From Clostridiales bacterium (lineage in GTDB: Bacteria > Bacillota > Clostridia > Lachnospirales > Lachnospiraceae), in assembly GCA_012837865.1 (NCBI GenBank), contig DUQJ01000184.1, positions 1 to 47,900 on the forward strand: a DNA stretch of 47,900 bases, written 5' to 3'. Both the position numbers and the translations under genes were made by a program. The notes below the pieces were generated by a model. The model was not told where the DNA came from and searched no databases. It saw only the letters and a list, made by a program, of their open reading frames with translations. Shown piece by piece: positions 16,164 to 24,734 of the stretch (position 1 is the first letter of the stretch; each line of letters opens with the position of its first letter).

Positions 16164-17771
16164 ATGTCAGAGAAAATAAACCAAACATTAAAACAAATTA
16201 AAGAATATTGGGACAAATATACAAGTAAACAAAAAACTATAATAATAAGTGTTTTATCTATAGTTTTTTTGTCGATTATAACTTTAAGCGTTGTATTAAG
16301 TAGAACTAGATTTGAAGTTTTAATTAAATCAGATTCACCCAAAGATGCAAACACTGTAGTCGATTTGCTAGAAAAGGAATCCATTGATTATAAGGTGGGA
16401 ATAGATAGTGTAACTATTTCTGTAGATAGAAAAAAATATTCCGATGCAGCATTATTAATTGCAAGCCATGATGTACCATCAAATGGATTATCCTTAGACA
16501 CATTATTAAACAATAGTTTAAGCACAACCAATAGTGATAGAACTCTAAAGTTAAATTTATATATTCAAGATAAAGTTAGAAATTACCTTAAGACTATGAA
16601 AGGTGTAGAAGATGCGCAAATATATTATATGCCTGAAGAGAGTTCTAATACACTTATTTCTGCGGTAAAAGACACAAGCGCTAGTGTTTTATTAACAGTT
16701 AATAATGATTTTGAAATAAAGACCGCTGAGACGATTGCTGAAGTTGTTTCATCTATAATAGGAAATACTAAAACAGATAAGATTAAAGTAGCTGATCAAT
16801 TTGGTAATTTATTATTTGGCGGTGAACAGGACTTATATACAGGAAGTGCAAGTTCTAATGAAGATTATAGGCAAAGGCTTAGAAATACATTTATTAATAA
16901 TATTTATATGGGTCTAATTAAAAGTGGATTTGATGATGCTGAAATCATGCCTAATCTTGTATTTAATATGGATAGAATGAGTGAATTATATAAGGAATAC
17001 ATACCTGCGGAAGGTGAAGAACAAGGTGTACAAGGTAAATATTATTCTTACAATTCAGAGAATTCTGGATATGTGGGAGGAACACCAGGAACAGCTTCCA
17101 ATGACGAAACAGATTATATGATAGAAGATACTAGTAATTCCACAGGAAATGTTAATATACAGCAAATAGATTATTTACCTAATGAGAGAGTTACCAATAT
17201 TGAATATGAAATAGGTGTTGTAATTCCTGATGAATCTTCAATTAGTATTATCCTAAGAAAAATAGTAGAGCATAAAGAAGAAGAATTAGAACTTGAAGGC
17301 CTATTAGAGGGAACAACTTTTCAAGAATATGCTCTTGCAAATAATGAAAGTAAAAAAATAGATGTAGATCCTGAAATTATTGAAATGGTTTCACTAGCTA
17401 CAGGAATTTCTGATAAAAATATCCACGTTATGGCATTTGAAAATCCGTTATTTATGCCTAGGATGGATTCAACTTGGCAGGATAGCTTAAGAAGTAATTG
17501 GCAGAAGTATTTACAAGTGTTTATGGCAATTATTATACTTGCTATGCTAGCTTTTGTAATATTTAGGGGCTTGACTCCAGTTGAAGTAACAGAGCTTGAG
17601 CCAGAGTTATCAGTAGAAAAATTATTGGCTACAACTCAAGAAGTTTCGTTAGATGAAATTGCAATAAGTGAATCATCAGGGTCAAGAAAAGCTATAGAGA
17701 AGTTTGTTGATGAAAAACCTGAATCTGTAGCGCAACTATTAAGGAATTGGCTAAATCAAGAATGGGACTAG
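16164..17771 (+). CDS. fliF: Flagellar M-ring protein FliF
   Basis: MS-ring subunit that anchors the rod and carries the switch. The 535-residue protein has one transmembrane helix near residues 25-47 (IIISVLSIVFLSIITLSVVL), a long extracytoplasmic domain with the ring-building motifs (FEVLIKSDSPKDANTVVDLL, YIQDKVRNYLKTMKGVEDAQ) and a second helix near 449-470. The C-terminal cytoplasmic tail ends in PESVAQLLRNWLNQEWD, the conserved FliG-binding segment. The ribosome-binding site (GAGGTG) is 9 bases upstream of the ATG. fliG follows 9 bases after its stop. Confidence 0.97.
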   Translation: MSEKINQTLKQIKEYWDKYTSKQKTIIISVLSIVFLSIITLSVVLSRTRFEVLIKSDSPKDANTVVDLLEKESIDYKVGIDSVTISVDRKKYSDAALLIASHDVPSNGLSLDTLLNNSLSTTNSDRTLKLNLYIQDKVRNYLKTMKGVEDAQIYYMPEESSNTLISAVKDTSASVLLTVNNDFEIKTAETIAEVVSSIIGNTKTDKIKVADQFGNLLFGGEQDLYTGSASSNEDYRQRLRNTFINNIYMGLIKSGFDDAEIMPNLVFNMDRMSELYKEYIPAEGEEQGVQGKYYSYNSENSGYVGGTPGTASNDETDYMIEDTSNSTGNVNIQQIDYLPNERVTNIEYEIGVVIPDESSISIILRKIVEHKEEELELEGLLEGTTFQEYALANNESKKIDVDPEIIEMVSLATGISDKNIHVMAFENPLFMPRMDSTWQDSLRSNWQKYLQVFMAIIILAMLAFVIFRGLTPVEVTELEPELSVEKLLATTQEVSLDEIAISESSGSRKAIEKFVDEKPESVAQLLRNWLNQEWD

Positions 17772-17780
17772 GAGGCTAAA

Positions 17781-18797
17781 ATGGCGATTAAATCAGGAAA
17801 TGAATTAAGTGGAACTTCTAAAGCAGCAATTTTATTAATAGCCTTAGGTCCAGAACGTTCCGCAAATATATTTAAACATTTAAAAGAAGATGAGATAGAG
17901 ACTTTGACCTTGGAAATAGCTAACACAAGAAGTGTTTCACCACAAGTAAAGGAAGAAGTATTAGATGAGTTTTATGAAATTTGCCTAGCACAAAAGTACA
18001 TAGCTGAAGGTGGAATTAATTATGCTAGAGAATTATTAGAAAAAGCATTAGGTGAAGCAAAAGCAAAAACAATTATAAGCAAACTAACATCTTCATTGCA
18101 AGTTAGACCTTTTGAATTTATAAGGAAGACTGATGCAACTCAACTGTTTAGCTTTATACAAGAAGAGCATCCACAAACAATAGCTTTAATATTATCTTAT
18201 TTATCTCCAGCACAATCCTCAGCCATCATTTCGTCATTAAGTCCTGAGAAGCAATCTGAAGTAGCAAGAAGAATTGCAATGATGGATAGAACGACTCCTG
18301 ATGTTATACAGGAAGTAGAAAGAATTTTAGAAAGAAAATTAGCATCCTTAGTGAATCAGGATTATACAATTATTGGTGGTGTTGATTCAATTGTTGATAT
18401 ACTTAATACTGTAGATAGAGCTACTGAGAAACATATTATGGAAACGTTGGAAATTGAAGAACCAGAGCTTGCTGATGAGATTAGGAGGAAAATGTTCATA
18501 TTTGAAGATATCCTTACACTTGATGATAAATCAATTCAAAGAGTGCTTAGGGAAGTTGATAATAATGAGCTTGCAGTTGCACTTAAAGGTGCAAATGAAG
18601 AAGTACAAAGTGTTATTTTCAACAATTTATCAAAGCGTTTAGCGACTATGATTCAAGAAGATATGGAATATATGGGTCCTATTAGAATGAAGGATGTTGA
18701 GGAAGCACAGCAAAGAATAGTAAATATTATTAGAAGATTAGAGGACTCTTCCGAGATAATTATATCGAGAGGCGGAGGTGACGAGATAGTTGTCTAA
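17781..18797 (+). CDS. fliG: Flagellar motor switch protein FliG
   Basis: Rotor protein that contacts MotA and transmits torque. The 338-residue length and three armadillo-like domains fit the family. The N-domain has KAAILLIALGPERSANIFKH, the middle domain has the EHPQTIALILSYL motif, and the C-domain carries the charged torque helix (ADEIRRKMFIFEDILTLDD). A GGAGG ribosome-binding site lies before the ATG. Its 3' end overlaps fliH by 8 bases. Confidence 0.98.
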   Translation: MAIKSGNELSGTSKAAILLIALGPERSANIFKHLKEDEIETLTLEIANTRSVSPQVKEEVLDEFYEICLAQKYIAEGGINYARELLEKALGEAKAKTIISKLTSSLQVRPFEFIRKTDATQLFSFIQEEHPQTIALILSYLSPAQSSAIISSLSPEKQSEVARRIAMMDRTTPDVIQEVERILERKLASLVNQDYTIIGGVDSIVDILNTVDRATEKHIMETLEIEEPELADEIRRKMFIFEDILTLDDKSIQRVLREVDNNELAVALKGANEEVQSVIFNNLSKRLATMIQEDMEYMGPIRMKDVEEAQQRIVNIIRRLEDSSEIIISRGGGDEIVV

Positions 18798-19524
18798 CTT
18801 TATTAAGTCAAAATCTGTTACTATAAATGAAATAAAAACAAAAACAATAGATACTCATATAAGAAAAGAAGCTGAAATTAGTATAAAACGTAAAGAAAGC
18901 ATTGCAAGATTATCAAAAGAACATTTTGACAAAGCGGATGAAGTAGAATTAGCACATAAAATATTAGAAGATGCTAAAAGGGATGCAGAAAGATTATTAT
19001 CAGATGCAATTACTAAGGCAGAAGATATTAAACATGAAGCATTTATAGAATCTTCTAAGAATGGCTATGAAGATGGAATTAACAAGGCAAATCAAGAAAT
19101 CCTTATTAAACTCAAGCAGCTTCAAGAAAAAGAAGATAAACTTAATAATGAATATGAAACTAATAAAAAAGAGTTGGAACCTAAATTTGTATCCTTAACT
19201 ATTGAATTACTAGAAAAGCTTACAGGAATAATAGCCGAGGATTACCAAGATATAATTCTATATTTAATAAATAATGCAATAAATAACATTAATAAAAGTG
19301 ATAAATATTTAATAAAAGTATCATCTTTTGATTATAAATATGTCAATGATAATAAAGAGTATTTTATACAAGATATTTCTAACAGCCATTTTGATATTAA
19401 AATAGATCCAAATTTAGTTAAAAACCAATGTATTATAGAAACTAATTCACAAATATCTGATTGTAGTTTAAGTGCTCAATTAGAAAACCTGAAAACCAGC
19501 TTGAAAATGTTAAGCAAAATATGA
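18790..19524 (+). CDS. fliH: Flagellar assembly protein FliH
   Basis: FliH is the stator-like regulator of the FliI ATPase and links it to the export gate and C-ring. The 244-residue product is highly charged, with a long coiled coil from about residue 30 to 125 and a C-terminal domain similar to FliH/type III HrpE proteins (LTIELLEKLTGIIAEDYQD). The start is a TTG 7 bases after GGAGGTGA, inside the end of fliG. I accept it because no better in-frame start has a ribosome-binding site. Sequence alone is weakly diagnostic; the position between fliG and fliI supports the call. Confidence 0.88.
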   Translation: MSNFIKSKSVTINEIKTKTIDTHIRKEAEISIKRKESIARLSKEHFDKADEVELAHKILEDAKRDAERLLSDAITKAEDIKHEAFIESSKNGYEDGINKANQEILIKLKQLQEKEDKLNNEYETNKKELEPKFVSLTIELLEKLTGIIAEDYQDIILYLINNAINNINKSDKYLIKVSSFDYKYVNDNKEYFIQDISNSHFDIKIDPNLVKNQCIIETNSQISDCSLSAQLENLKTSLKMLSKI

Positions 19525-19540
19525 ATTGGAAAGTGATAAT

Positions 19541-20848
19541 ATGATTGAGATAGATATGGAAAAGTATTCAACTCTTATGAACCATACCTATGAAAATCAG
19601 TATGGTAAAGTTAAAAAGGTTGTAGGACTTACGGTTGAAGCGACAGGAATTAAAGCGAATTTAGGAGATGTTTGTGTCGTTACAACATCAAATGGAATTA
19701 GGAAACTTGCTGAAGTAGTAGGCTTTGTTGAAAATCAAACATTATTAATGCCATACGATGATATGTCAGGCGTGGGAATTGGTAGTTATGTTAATAACAC
19801 TAATGAAGCTTTTAAAGTACCTGTGGGTATTGAACTTCTAGGCAAATCACTTGATGGATTAGGTAGGTTAATTGATGGAACAGATTTAATAGTATCCGAT
19901 ACTTATCCAGCGGAGGCCAAAGCTCCTGACCCTTTGACAAGGAAATTAATAGATGAAGTTTTACCTTTAGGTGTAAAAGCTGTAGATGGTCTTTTAACTA
20001 TAGGTAAAGGACAAAGAATTGGAATATTTGCTGGTAGTGGAGTTGGCAAAAGTACATTGCTTGGTATGTTTGCTAGAAACACTAAAGCTGATATAAATGT
20101 TATCGCTTTAATAGGCGAGCGTGGTAGAGAAGTTAGAGAATTTATTGAAAGGGATTTAGGAGAAGAAGGAATGAAAAGATCAGTTGTTGTTGTAGCAACA
20201 TCTGATAAAACAGCTTTAATTAGAAAAAAAGCTGCATTTACTGCAACGGCAATTGCCGAATATTTCAGAGATCAGGGCAAGGATGTACTTCTTATGATGG
20301 ACTCCTTAACTAGATTTTCAATGGCACAAAGAGAAATAGGACTTGCATCAGGAGAACCACCTGTATCCAGAGGATATCCTCCTAGTGTATATTCTGAAAT
20401 GCCTAAACTATTAGAAAGAGCTGGTCAATCAGAAAAAGGCTCTATAACAGGTTTATACACTGTATTAGTTGATGGCGATGATTTTAATGAACCTATTACA
20501 GATACAGCGAGAAGTATTTTAGATGGCCACATTGTCCTATCAAGGAAAATGGCTCATAAAAACCATTATCCTGCTATTGATGTACTTCAAAGTATCTCAA
20601 GAGTAATGACGTCAATAATAGATATAGAGCATAAAAGACTTGCTGGACAGTTAAAGAAAGTTTTAGCAGTTTATAATGAGGCAGAAGATTTGATTAATAT
20701 AGGGGCATATAAGAGTGGCACAAATGAAGAGATTGACTATGCAATATCTAAAATTAAGTTAGTAAATGATTTCCTTATACAAGATATAGATGAAAAATAT
20801 GAATTTGAGAATGTAATCAATAATTTAAAGGAGATATTTGACGAATAA
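19541..20848 (+). CDS. fliI: Flagellum-specific ATP synthase FliI
   Basis: ATPase of the flagellar type III export machine, homologous to F1-beta. The 435-residue protein has Walker A GSGVGKST at residues 165-172, VIALIGERGREVREFIE, Walker B DVLLMMDSLTRF and the export-ATPase signature around GLASGEPPVSRGYPPSVY. I chose the ATG at 19541, preceded by GGAAAGTGAT; a TTG at 19526 lies before that site. The stop overlaps the fliJ start (TAATG). Confidence 0.97.
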   Translation: MIEIDMEKYSTLMNHTYENQYGKVKKVVGLTVEATGIKANLGDVCVVTTSNGIRKLAEVVGFVENQTLLMPYDDMSGVGIGSYVNNTNEAFKVPVGIELLGKSLDGLGRLIDGTDLIVSDTYPAEAKAPDPLTRKLIDEVLPLGVKAVDGLLTIGKGQRIGIFAGSGVGKSTLLGMFARNTKADINVIALIGERGREVREFIERDLGEEGMKRSVVVVATSDKTALIRKKAAFTATAIAEYFRDQGKDVLLMMDSLTRFSMAQREIGLASGEPPVSRGYPPSVYSEMPKLLERAGQSEKGSITGLYTVLVDGDDFNEPITDTARSILDGHIVLSRKMAHKNHYPAIDVLQSISRVMTSIIDIEHKRLAGQLKKVLAVYNEAEDLINIGAYKSGTNEEIDYAISKIKLVNDFLIQDIDEKYEFENVINNLKEIFDE

Positions 20849-21291
20849 TGAAAAAATTTGAATACTCTATGGAAAATGTTCTTAATATTAAATATAAATT
20901 AGAGGACCAAGCTAAAACAAATTATTCAGTTATAAGATTTCAACTTAATAAAGAAGAAGAAGCTTTATATAAATTAAGAATTAAAAAGAATCATTATGAA
21001 AAAAGATTACAACAATTAGTAAGTGGAAGTTTGGATTTTAAAAACATAAAAATATACAAAAAATCTTTAGATGATGTTAAAAACAAAATTTTAGAACAAA
21101 AAGAACTAATAAAAACCATTGAAGCAGAACTAGAGATAGCAAGGATTGAATTGGAGAAATCTATGATAGAAAGAAAAACCCAAGAAAATCTTAAAGATAA
21201 AGCCTTTGATGAGTATAAACAAGAATATAATACCTGGGAAAGTAAAGAAGTTGATGAATTAAACAGTTTTAATTATAGCAACCCTATTTAG
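20848..21291 (+). CDS. fliJ: Flagellar export protein FliJ
   Basis: Coiled-coil export chaperone that acts as the central stalk of the FliI ring. The 147-residue product is almost entirely helical and charged, beginning MKKFEYSMENVLNIKYKLE, which is the typical FliJ N-terminus. Start and fliI stop overlap as TAATG, giving translational coupling. Identity rests on this N-terminus, the coiled coil and the position after fliI. Confidence 0.9.
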   Translation: MKKFEYSMENVLNIKYKLEDQAKTNYSVIRFQLNKEEEALYKLRIKKNHYEKRLQQLVSGSLDFKNIKIYKKSLDDVKNKILEQKELIKTIEAELEIARIELEKSMIERKTQENLKDKAFDEYKQEYNTWESKEVDELNSFNYSNPI

Positions 21292-21305
21292 GTTGGAGGG
21301 ACAGT

Positions 21306-22073
21306 ATGGCAAAAAAGAAAAAAGATTCGATTAATGATGGTGAAGAAGTTAAAGAAAATAGTATTTTAACGACCCTTATAGTTTTCTTTATTATTCTTAT
21401 ATGGTTAGTTATCTTTATTATATTTGTAAAATTAGACATTGGTAGCTTTGGCTCATCTGTATTAGCTCCGATAATAAGAGATGTTCCAGTTATTAATCTT
21501 ATTTTACCAGAAGAAATAGATATAATAGACCAAAATGAATCAAAGGATGATTATTCATTTAAAACAATAGCAGAAGCAATACAAAAGATTAAAGATTTAG
21601 AAAAAGAGATTGATATACTTACTAAAAATGACGATATAGTAACTGATGATGAATTGCAAAAAGAGATCAACAGACTTAAAGTATTTGAAGAAAATCAGAC
21701 AAGATTTGAAGAGATAAAACAGAAATTTGATAAAAGTGTTGTTTTTACGGACAATGCTCCTAATATTGAAGAATATAAGGACTATTATGAATTGATTAAT
21801 CCAGAAAATGCAGAAATAATATATAGACAAGTCATTGAACAACTACAACATTCTCAAGCAATAAAAGAAAAAGCCGATATATATAGAAAGATGGAGCCAA
21901 AAGCAGCAGCCAAAATTCTAGAAACCATGACAGCTGACACAGAAGCAGTAGCGAAGATATTATTAAATATGAGACCAAAAGAGAGTGCTGCAATCTTAGC
22001 TCAAATGGACCATGTATTTGCATCTAAAATAACAAAGAAAATGTTAGACCTCGATGAAGAAATGATAAGTTAA
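21306..22073 (+). CDS. MotE/YlxF-like membrane protein with MgtE N-domain
   Basis: A 255-residue protein with one transmembrane helix (residues ~20-43), a charged coiled coil (~90-150) and a C-terminal MgtE intracellular-N/FliG-like helical repeat (MEPKAAAKILETMTADTEAV, MRPKESAAILAQMD). This is the layout of MotE/YlxF proteins found between fliJ and fliK in Firmicutes. In some bacteria MotE is a periplasmic chaperone for the stator protein MotC; its partner here is not known. The ribosome-binding site is GGAGGG. The gene is followed by the 134-base gap with a long inverted repeat. Confidence 0.82.
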   Translation: MAKKKKDSINDGEEVKENSILTTLIVFFIILIWLVIFIIFVKLDIGSFGSSVLAPIIRDVPVINLILPEEIDIIDQNESKDDYSFKTIAEAIQKIKDLEKEIDILTKNDDIVTDDELQKEINRLKVFEENQTRFEEIKQKFDKSVVFTDNAPNIEEYKDYYELINPENAEIIYRQVIEQLQHSQAIKEKADIYRKMEPKAAAKILETMTADTEAVAKILLNMRPKESAAILAQMDHVFASKITKKMLDLDEEMIS

Positions 22074-22094
22074 TATTTATTTAATTAAAAAATG

Positions 22095-22157
22095 AATTTA
22101 TGATACAACACATGCGATTTATATCTACTATTGATTGCGTGTATTGTATCATAAATT
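22095..22157 (+). repeat. Long inverted repeat between the motE-like gene and fliK
   Basis: AATTTATGATACAA (22095-22108) and TTGTATCATAAATT (22144-22157) are a perfect 14-bp pair. The stem can continue inward through CAC/GTG and GCGAT/ATTGC, with small bulges, to a loop of about 15 bases. ATGATAC occurs once more at 22160. No T-run follows, so it does not look like an intrinsic terminator. It lies inside a same-strand operon. Confidence 0.65.
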
Positions 22158-22207
22158 ATATGATACTTAGTTATAAACTATTAATATTAAGAAAGGAGGG
22201 CACGATC

Positions 22208-23473
22208 ATGACGATTACTTCAGTAAACTTGATGGAGATAGGAAGTACAAATGAAACTAAGATTTTTCTTCAAGAACCAAAGCTAAATATAAGTTTTGAT
22301 AAGGCTATTAATGATATTAGTTTAAACAAAAAAGAATTTGATAAAAAAGAAACTAAGAATAATGCGACAGTAGATAATAAATCTAAACATTATAGATATC
22401 AGTCTAACAAGCCTAATCAAGTAAAAGCACCTGTAAAAGATAATAACTATGAACAAGAAGAGATTTCTGAAACAATAGTAAAGATTCAGGATGTAATTAA
22501 AAAGCAACTGAATATAACTGATGAAGAACTTGCTAGTATTTTACTTGCCAATTCATTAACTTCTATTGATCTACTAGATTTTAATAACATATCTAAAATT
22601 ATAATGTCTCACAATGAACTTGATGACATTTCGGAGATATTTGTTAACGATGATTTAAGTCAAAGTTTAATAAGCATAATTAATGAATTAAATCAAACTG
22701 TTGATACTGATATTAAAGAGATGGTTTTAGTAGACAATAGTAATATTATTATTAATAATCAACCTGATATGAAGAATGAAGAAAATAATAAGTATGATAA
22801 TGCAGACAAAAACAAAACAACTGAATTAAACATTTTTAATAATGGTTCTAACGGCAGTAATATAGAAGTGCTAAATGAAAAAGATACTAATAGCCAAGAG
22901 CAAAGCAAAGATTTTAAAAGCACAGATAGTTCTAATGATGCAATGTGGAATGATGTTATTAATAACATTGTTAATAACAGCGATAATAAAGCTTTTGATG
23001 TATCAAATTCACTTACAGAAACGGTTGAAATAGCTGATATTATAAATCAGATAATTGAGAAAATTAAAATAGTTATTAAACCTGATATATCATCTATGGA
23101 AATGCATTTAAATCCTGATAATCTTGGAAAAGTAAATATAACCGTTGTTGAAAAGAATGGTCTTATGACAGCAGAGTTCTTAGTTGAAAATTATTTGACA
23201 AAGGAAGCTATTGAAAGTCAGATAGGGATTTTGTTTGAAAACATTAATAATCAAGGTCTTAAGGTTGAAGCTATGGAAGTAACGGTCGCTAATTTTGAAT
23301 TTCAACAAAACAATACAAGTAACAATGAAAACGAAGAAAACACCAAAAGAAATTCAAATAAGAAATCAAAATTTGATATGAATGTTGATAATGTAGAAGG
23401 AAATAGTATTGATACAGGAGAGAACAGTCAAAATGATGGAATTAGCGGAACAAAAGTTAATTATATGGCTTAG
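22208..23473 (+). CDS. fliK: Flagellar hook-length control protein FliK
   Basis: Molecular ruler that stops hook growth and switches export specificity. The N-terminal ~300 residues of this 421-residue protein are low-complexity, rich in Asn, Asp, Lys and Ser. The C-terminal domain (about 305-380) is the conserved Flg_hook fold with MEMHLNPDNLGKVNITVVEK and AIESQIGILFENINNQGLKV. I chose the ATG at 22208 because AGGAGGGC lies just upstream; the frame is open further 5' but passes through the inverted repeat at 22095-22157 and has no ribosome-binding site there. Confidence 0.92.
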   Translation: MTITSVNLMEIGSTNETKIFLQEPKLNISFDKAINDISLNKKEFDKKETKNNATVDNKSKHYRYQSNKPNQVKAPVKDNNYEQEEISETIVKIQDVIKKQLNITDEELASILLANSLTSIDLLDFNNISKIIMSHNELDDISEIFVNDDLSQSLISIINELNQTVDTDIKEMVLVDNSNIIINNQPDMKNEENNKYDNADKNKTTELNIFNNGSNGSNIEVLNEKDTNSQEQSKDFKSTDSSNDAMWNDVINNIVNNSDNKAFDVSNSLTETVEIADIINQIIEKIKIVIKPDISSMEMHLNPDNLGKVNITVVEKNGLMTAEFLVENYLTKEAIESQIGILFENINNQGLKVEAMEVTVANFEFQQNNTSNNENEENTKRNSNKKSKFDMNVDNVEGNSIDTGENSQNDGISGTKVNYMA

Positions 23474-23485
23474 AAGAGGTGAAGC

Positions 23486-24241
23486 ATGAGTAAAGTTGAC
23501 AATATTCAAAGCATAAATAACAATAATGATGCAATTAAAACGAATAGAAAAGGCAATAGTGATTTAGGAAAAGAAGCTTTTCTGCAGTTATTAGTAGCAC
23601 AATTAAAGTATCAAGATCCATTAAACCCAAGCAGTGATACAGAATTCGTATCACAATTAGCAAACTTCTCTCAATTAGAGCAATTGCAAAACTTAAGTAA
23701 AGTAACAACAAATAGCCAGGCATTTGGTTTAGTTGGAAAAACAGTAATTGTCAAATCAGAAGATTCAGCTGGTAAAATTGAACACAAAAAAGGAGTAATA
23801 GATTTTATCAATATATCTGGTGGTAAAGCTCAAGTGTCAATAGAAGAACAATTATATGATTTAGAACAGATAACAAGTGTAATAGATGAGTTTTATTTGT
23901 TACAACAAGGGCTTCCTGGTGTTGAACATCCAAATAACCTTAGGTTTTATCATGACGATCCCAAAGATATTTCATTTGAAGTAAATATGGGTTCAGGTGA
24001 AACGATTGCAGATGATGTTGCCATAATATTAGGTGAGAAAGTTTTAAATGAAAAGATGGTTAAGGTTGTAGGTAATACGATTACAATAGACAAAGAAGCA
24101 TTAAAAAATATTCCGTCTGGAGATTATAAAATAACTATTGCATTCAATGATCCTTTATACACAATGGTTAGAGATAAAATCACTGTTAATATAAGTGGTG
24201 AAGCAATAATCGAAGAAGAACAGCAAGAGCCAGAAGAATAA
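23486..24241 (+). CDS. flgD: Flagellar hook capping protein FlgD
   Basis: Scaffold protein that caps the growing hook. The 251-residue protein has the FlgD N-terminal signature LGKEAFLQLLVAQLKYQDPL followed by EFVSQLANFSQLEQL, then a beta-rich C-terminal part with a Tudor-like region (GLVGKTVIVK) and an FlgD Ig-like segment. The extreme C-terminus is acidic (EEEQQEPEE). The ribosome-binding site GAGGTGAAGC lies 13 bases after the fliK stop. Confidence 0.95.
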   Translation: MSKVDNIQSINNNNDAIKTNRKGNSDLGKEAFLQLLVAQLKYQDPLNPSSDTEFVSQLANFSQLEQLQNLSKVTTNSQAFGLVGKTVIVKSEDSAGKIEHKKGVIDFINISGGKAQVSIEEQLYDLEQITSVIDEFYLLQQGLPGVEHPNNLRFYHDDPKDISFEVNMGSGETIADDVAIILGEKVLNEKMVKVVGNTITIDKEALKNIPSGDYKITIAFNDPLYTMVRDKITVNISGEAIIEEEQQEPEE

Positions 24242-24266
24242 ATTACTTGATAGGGAGTGATAGTAA

Positions 24267-24659
24267 ATGAATATTAAAGGTCGATTTCCTTCAATTGAAC
24301 AAATGTCCAATCAGATAAATGTTCAAAAAGAAAACAAAATAAAGCAAAATGAAAACAGTAAAATTAGTTTTAATGATATTTTAACTAAAAAACAAAATTT
24401 AAAAGCCACAGATGATTTAACATTTTCAAAACATGTCAATGAAAGGCTAGCTAGCAGAAATATAGAATTAACAAATTCACAAATTGCTAGACTAGGCAAT
24501 GCAACTAATATGGCAGACAAAAAAGGTATAAAAGAATCCTTGGTTATTGTAGATGATTTAGCTTTTATAGTTAATATCAAAAACAAAACAGTAGTTACTG
24601 CTATGAAAGACGAAGATGAGAAAATATTTACCAATATCGATGGCGCAATTATAATATAA
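24267..24659 (+). CDS. Flagellar operon protein, TIGR02530 family
   Basis: A 130-residue protein recognised by its C-terminal half, DLTFSKHVNERLASRNIELT and GIKESLVIVDDLAFIVNIKN. This half is typical of the 'flagellar operon protein' family found between flgD and flgE in Firmicutes and spirochaetes. Its function is not established; a role in hook assembly is guessed from its place. The N-terminal ~45 residues are charged and probably disordered. The ribosome-binding site is GGGAG. Its stop codon forms part of the first hairpin before flgE. Confidence 0.85.
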   Translation: MNIKGRFPSIEQMSNQINVQKENKIKQNENSKISFNDILTKKQNLKATDDLTFSKHVNERLASRNIELTNSQIARLGNATNMADKKGIKESLVIVDDLAFIVNIKNKTVVTAMKDEDEKIFTNIDGAIII

Positions 24660-24708
24660 GCTTGGACCCAAAGGGAAGCTTAGAATTCATGAATGACAGA
24701 TTGAATTC
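24657..24708 (+). repeat. Tandem hairpins upstream of flgE
   Basis: The first hairpin pairs TAAGCTT (24657-24663) with AAGCTTA (24676-24682), plus an inner CCC/GGG pair with an AAA loop; it includes the preceding stop codon. The second pairs GAATTCA (24683-24689) with TGAATTC (24702-24708) around a 12-base loop. A 12-base perfect palindrome lies at 24700-24711. Neither has a T-run. Both lie before the flgE ribosome-binding site. Confidence 0.5.
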
Positions 24709-24734
24709 AATTATTTAAAATAGGAGGTCAAAAT

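Noticed and set aside
22100-22207. N-terminal extension of FliK from an ATG at 22100
   Set aside because: The extension would be encoded by the inverted repeat, lacks a ribosome-binding site and is not FliK-like; the ATG at 22208 has a strong one.
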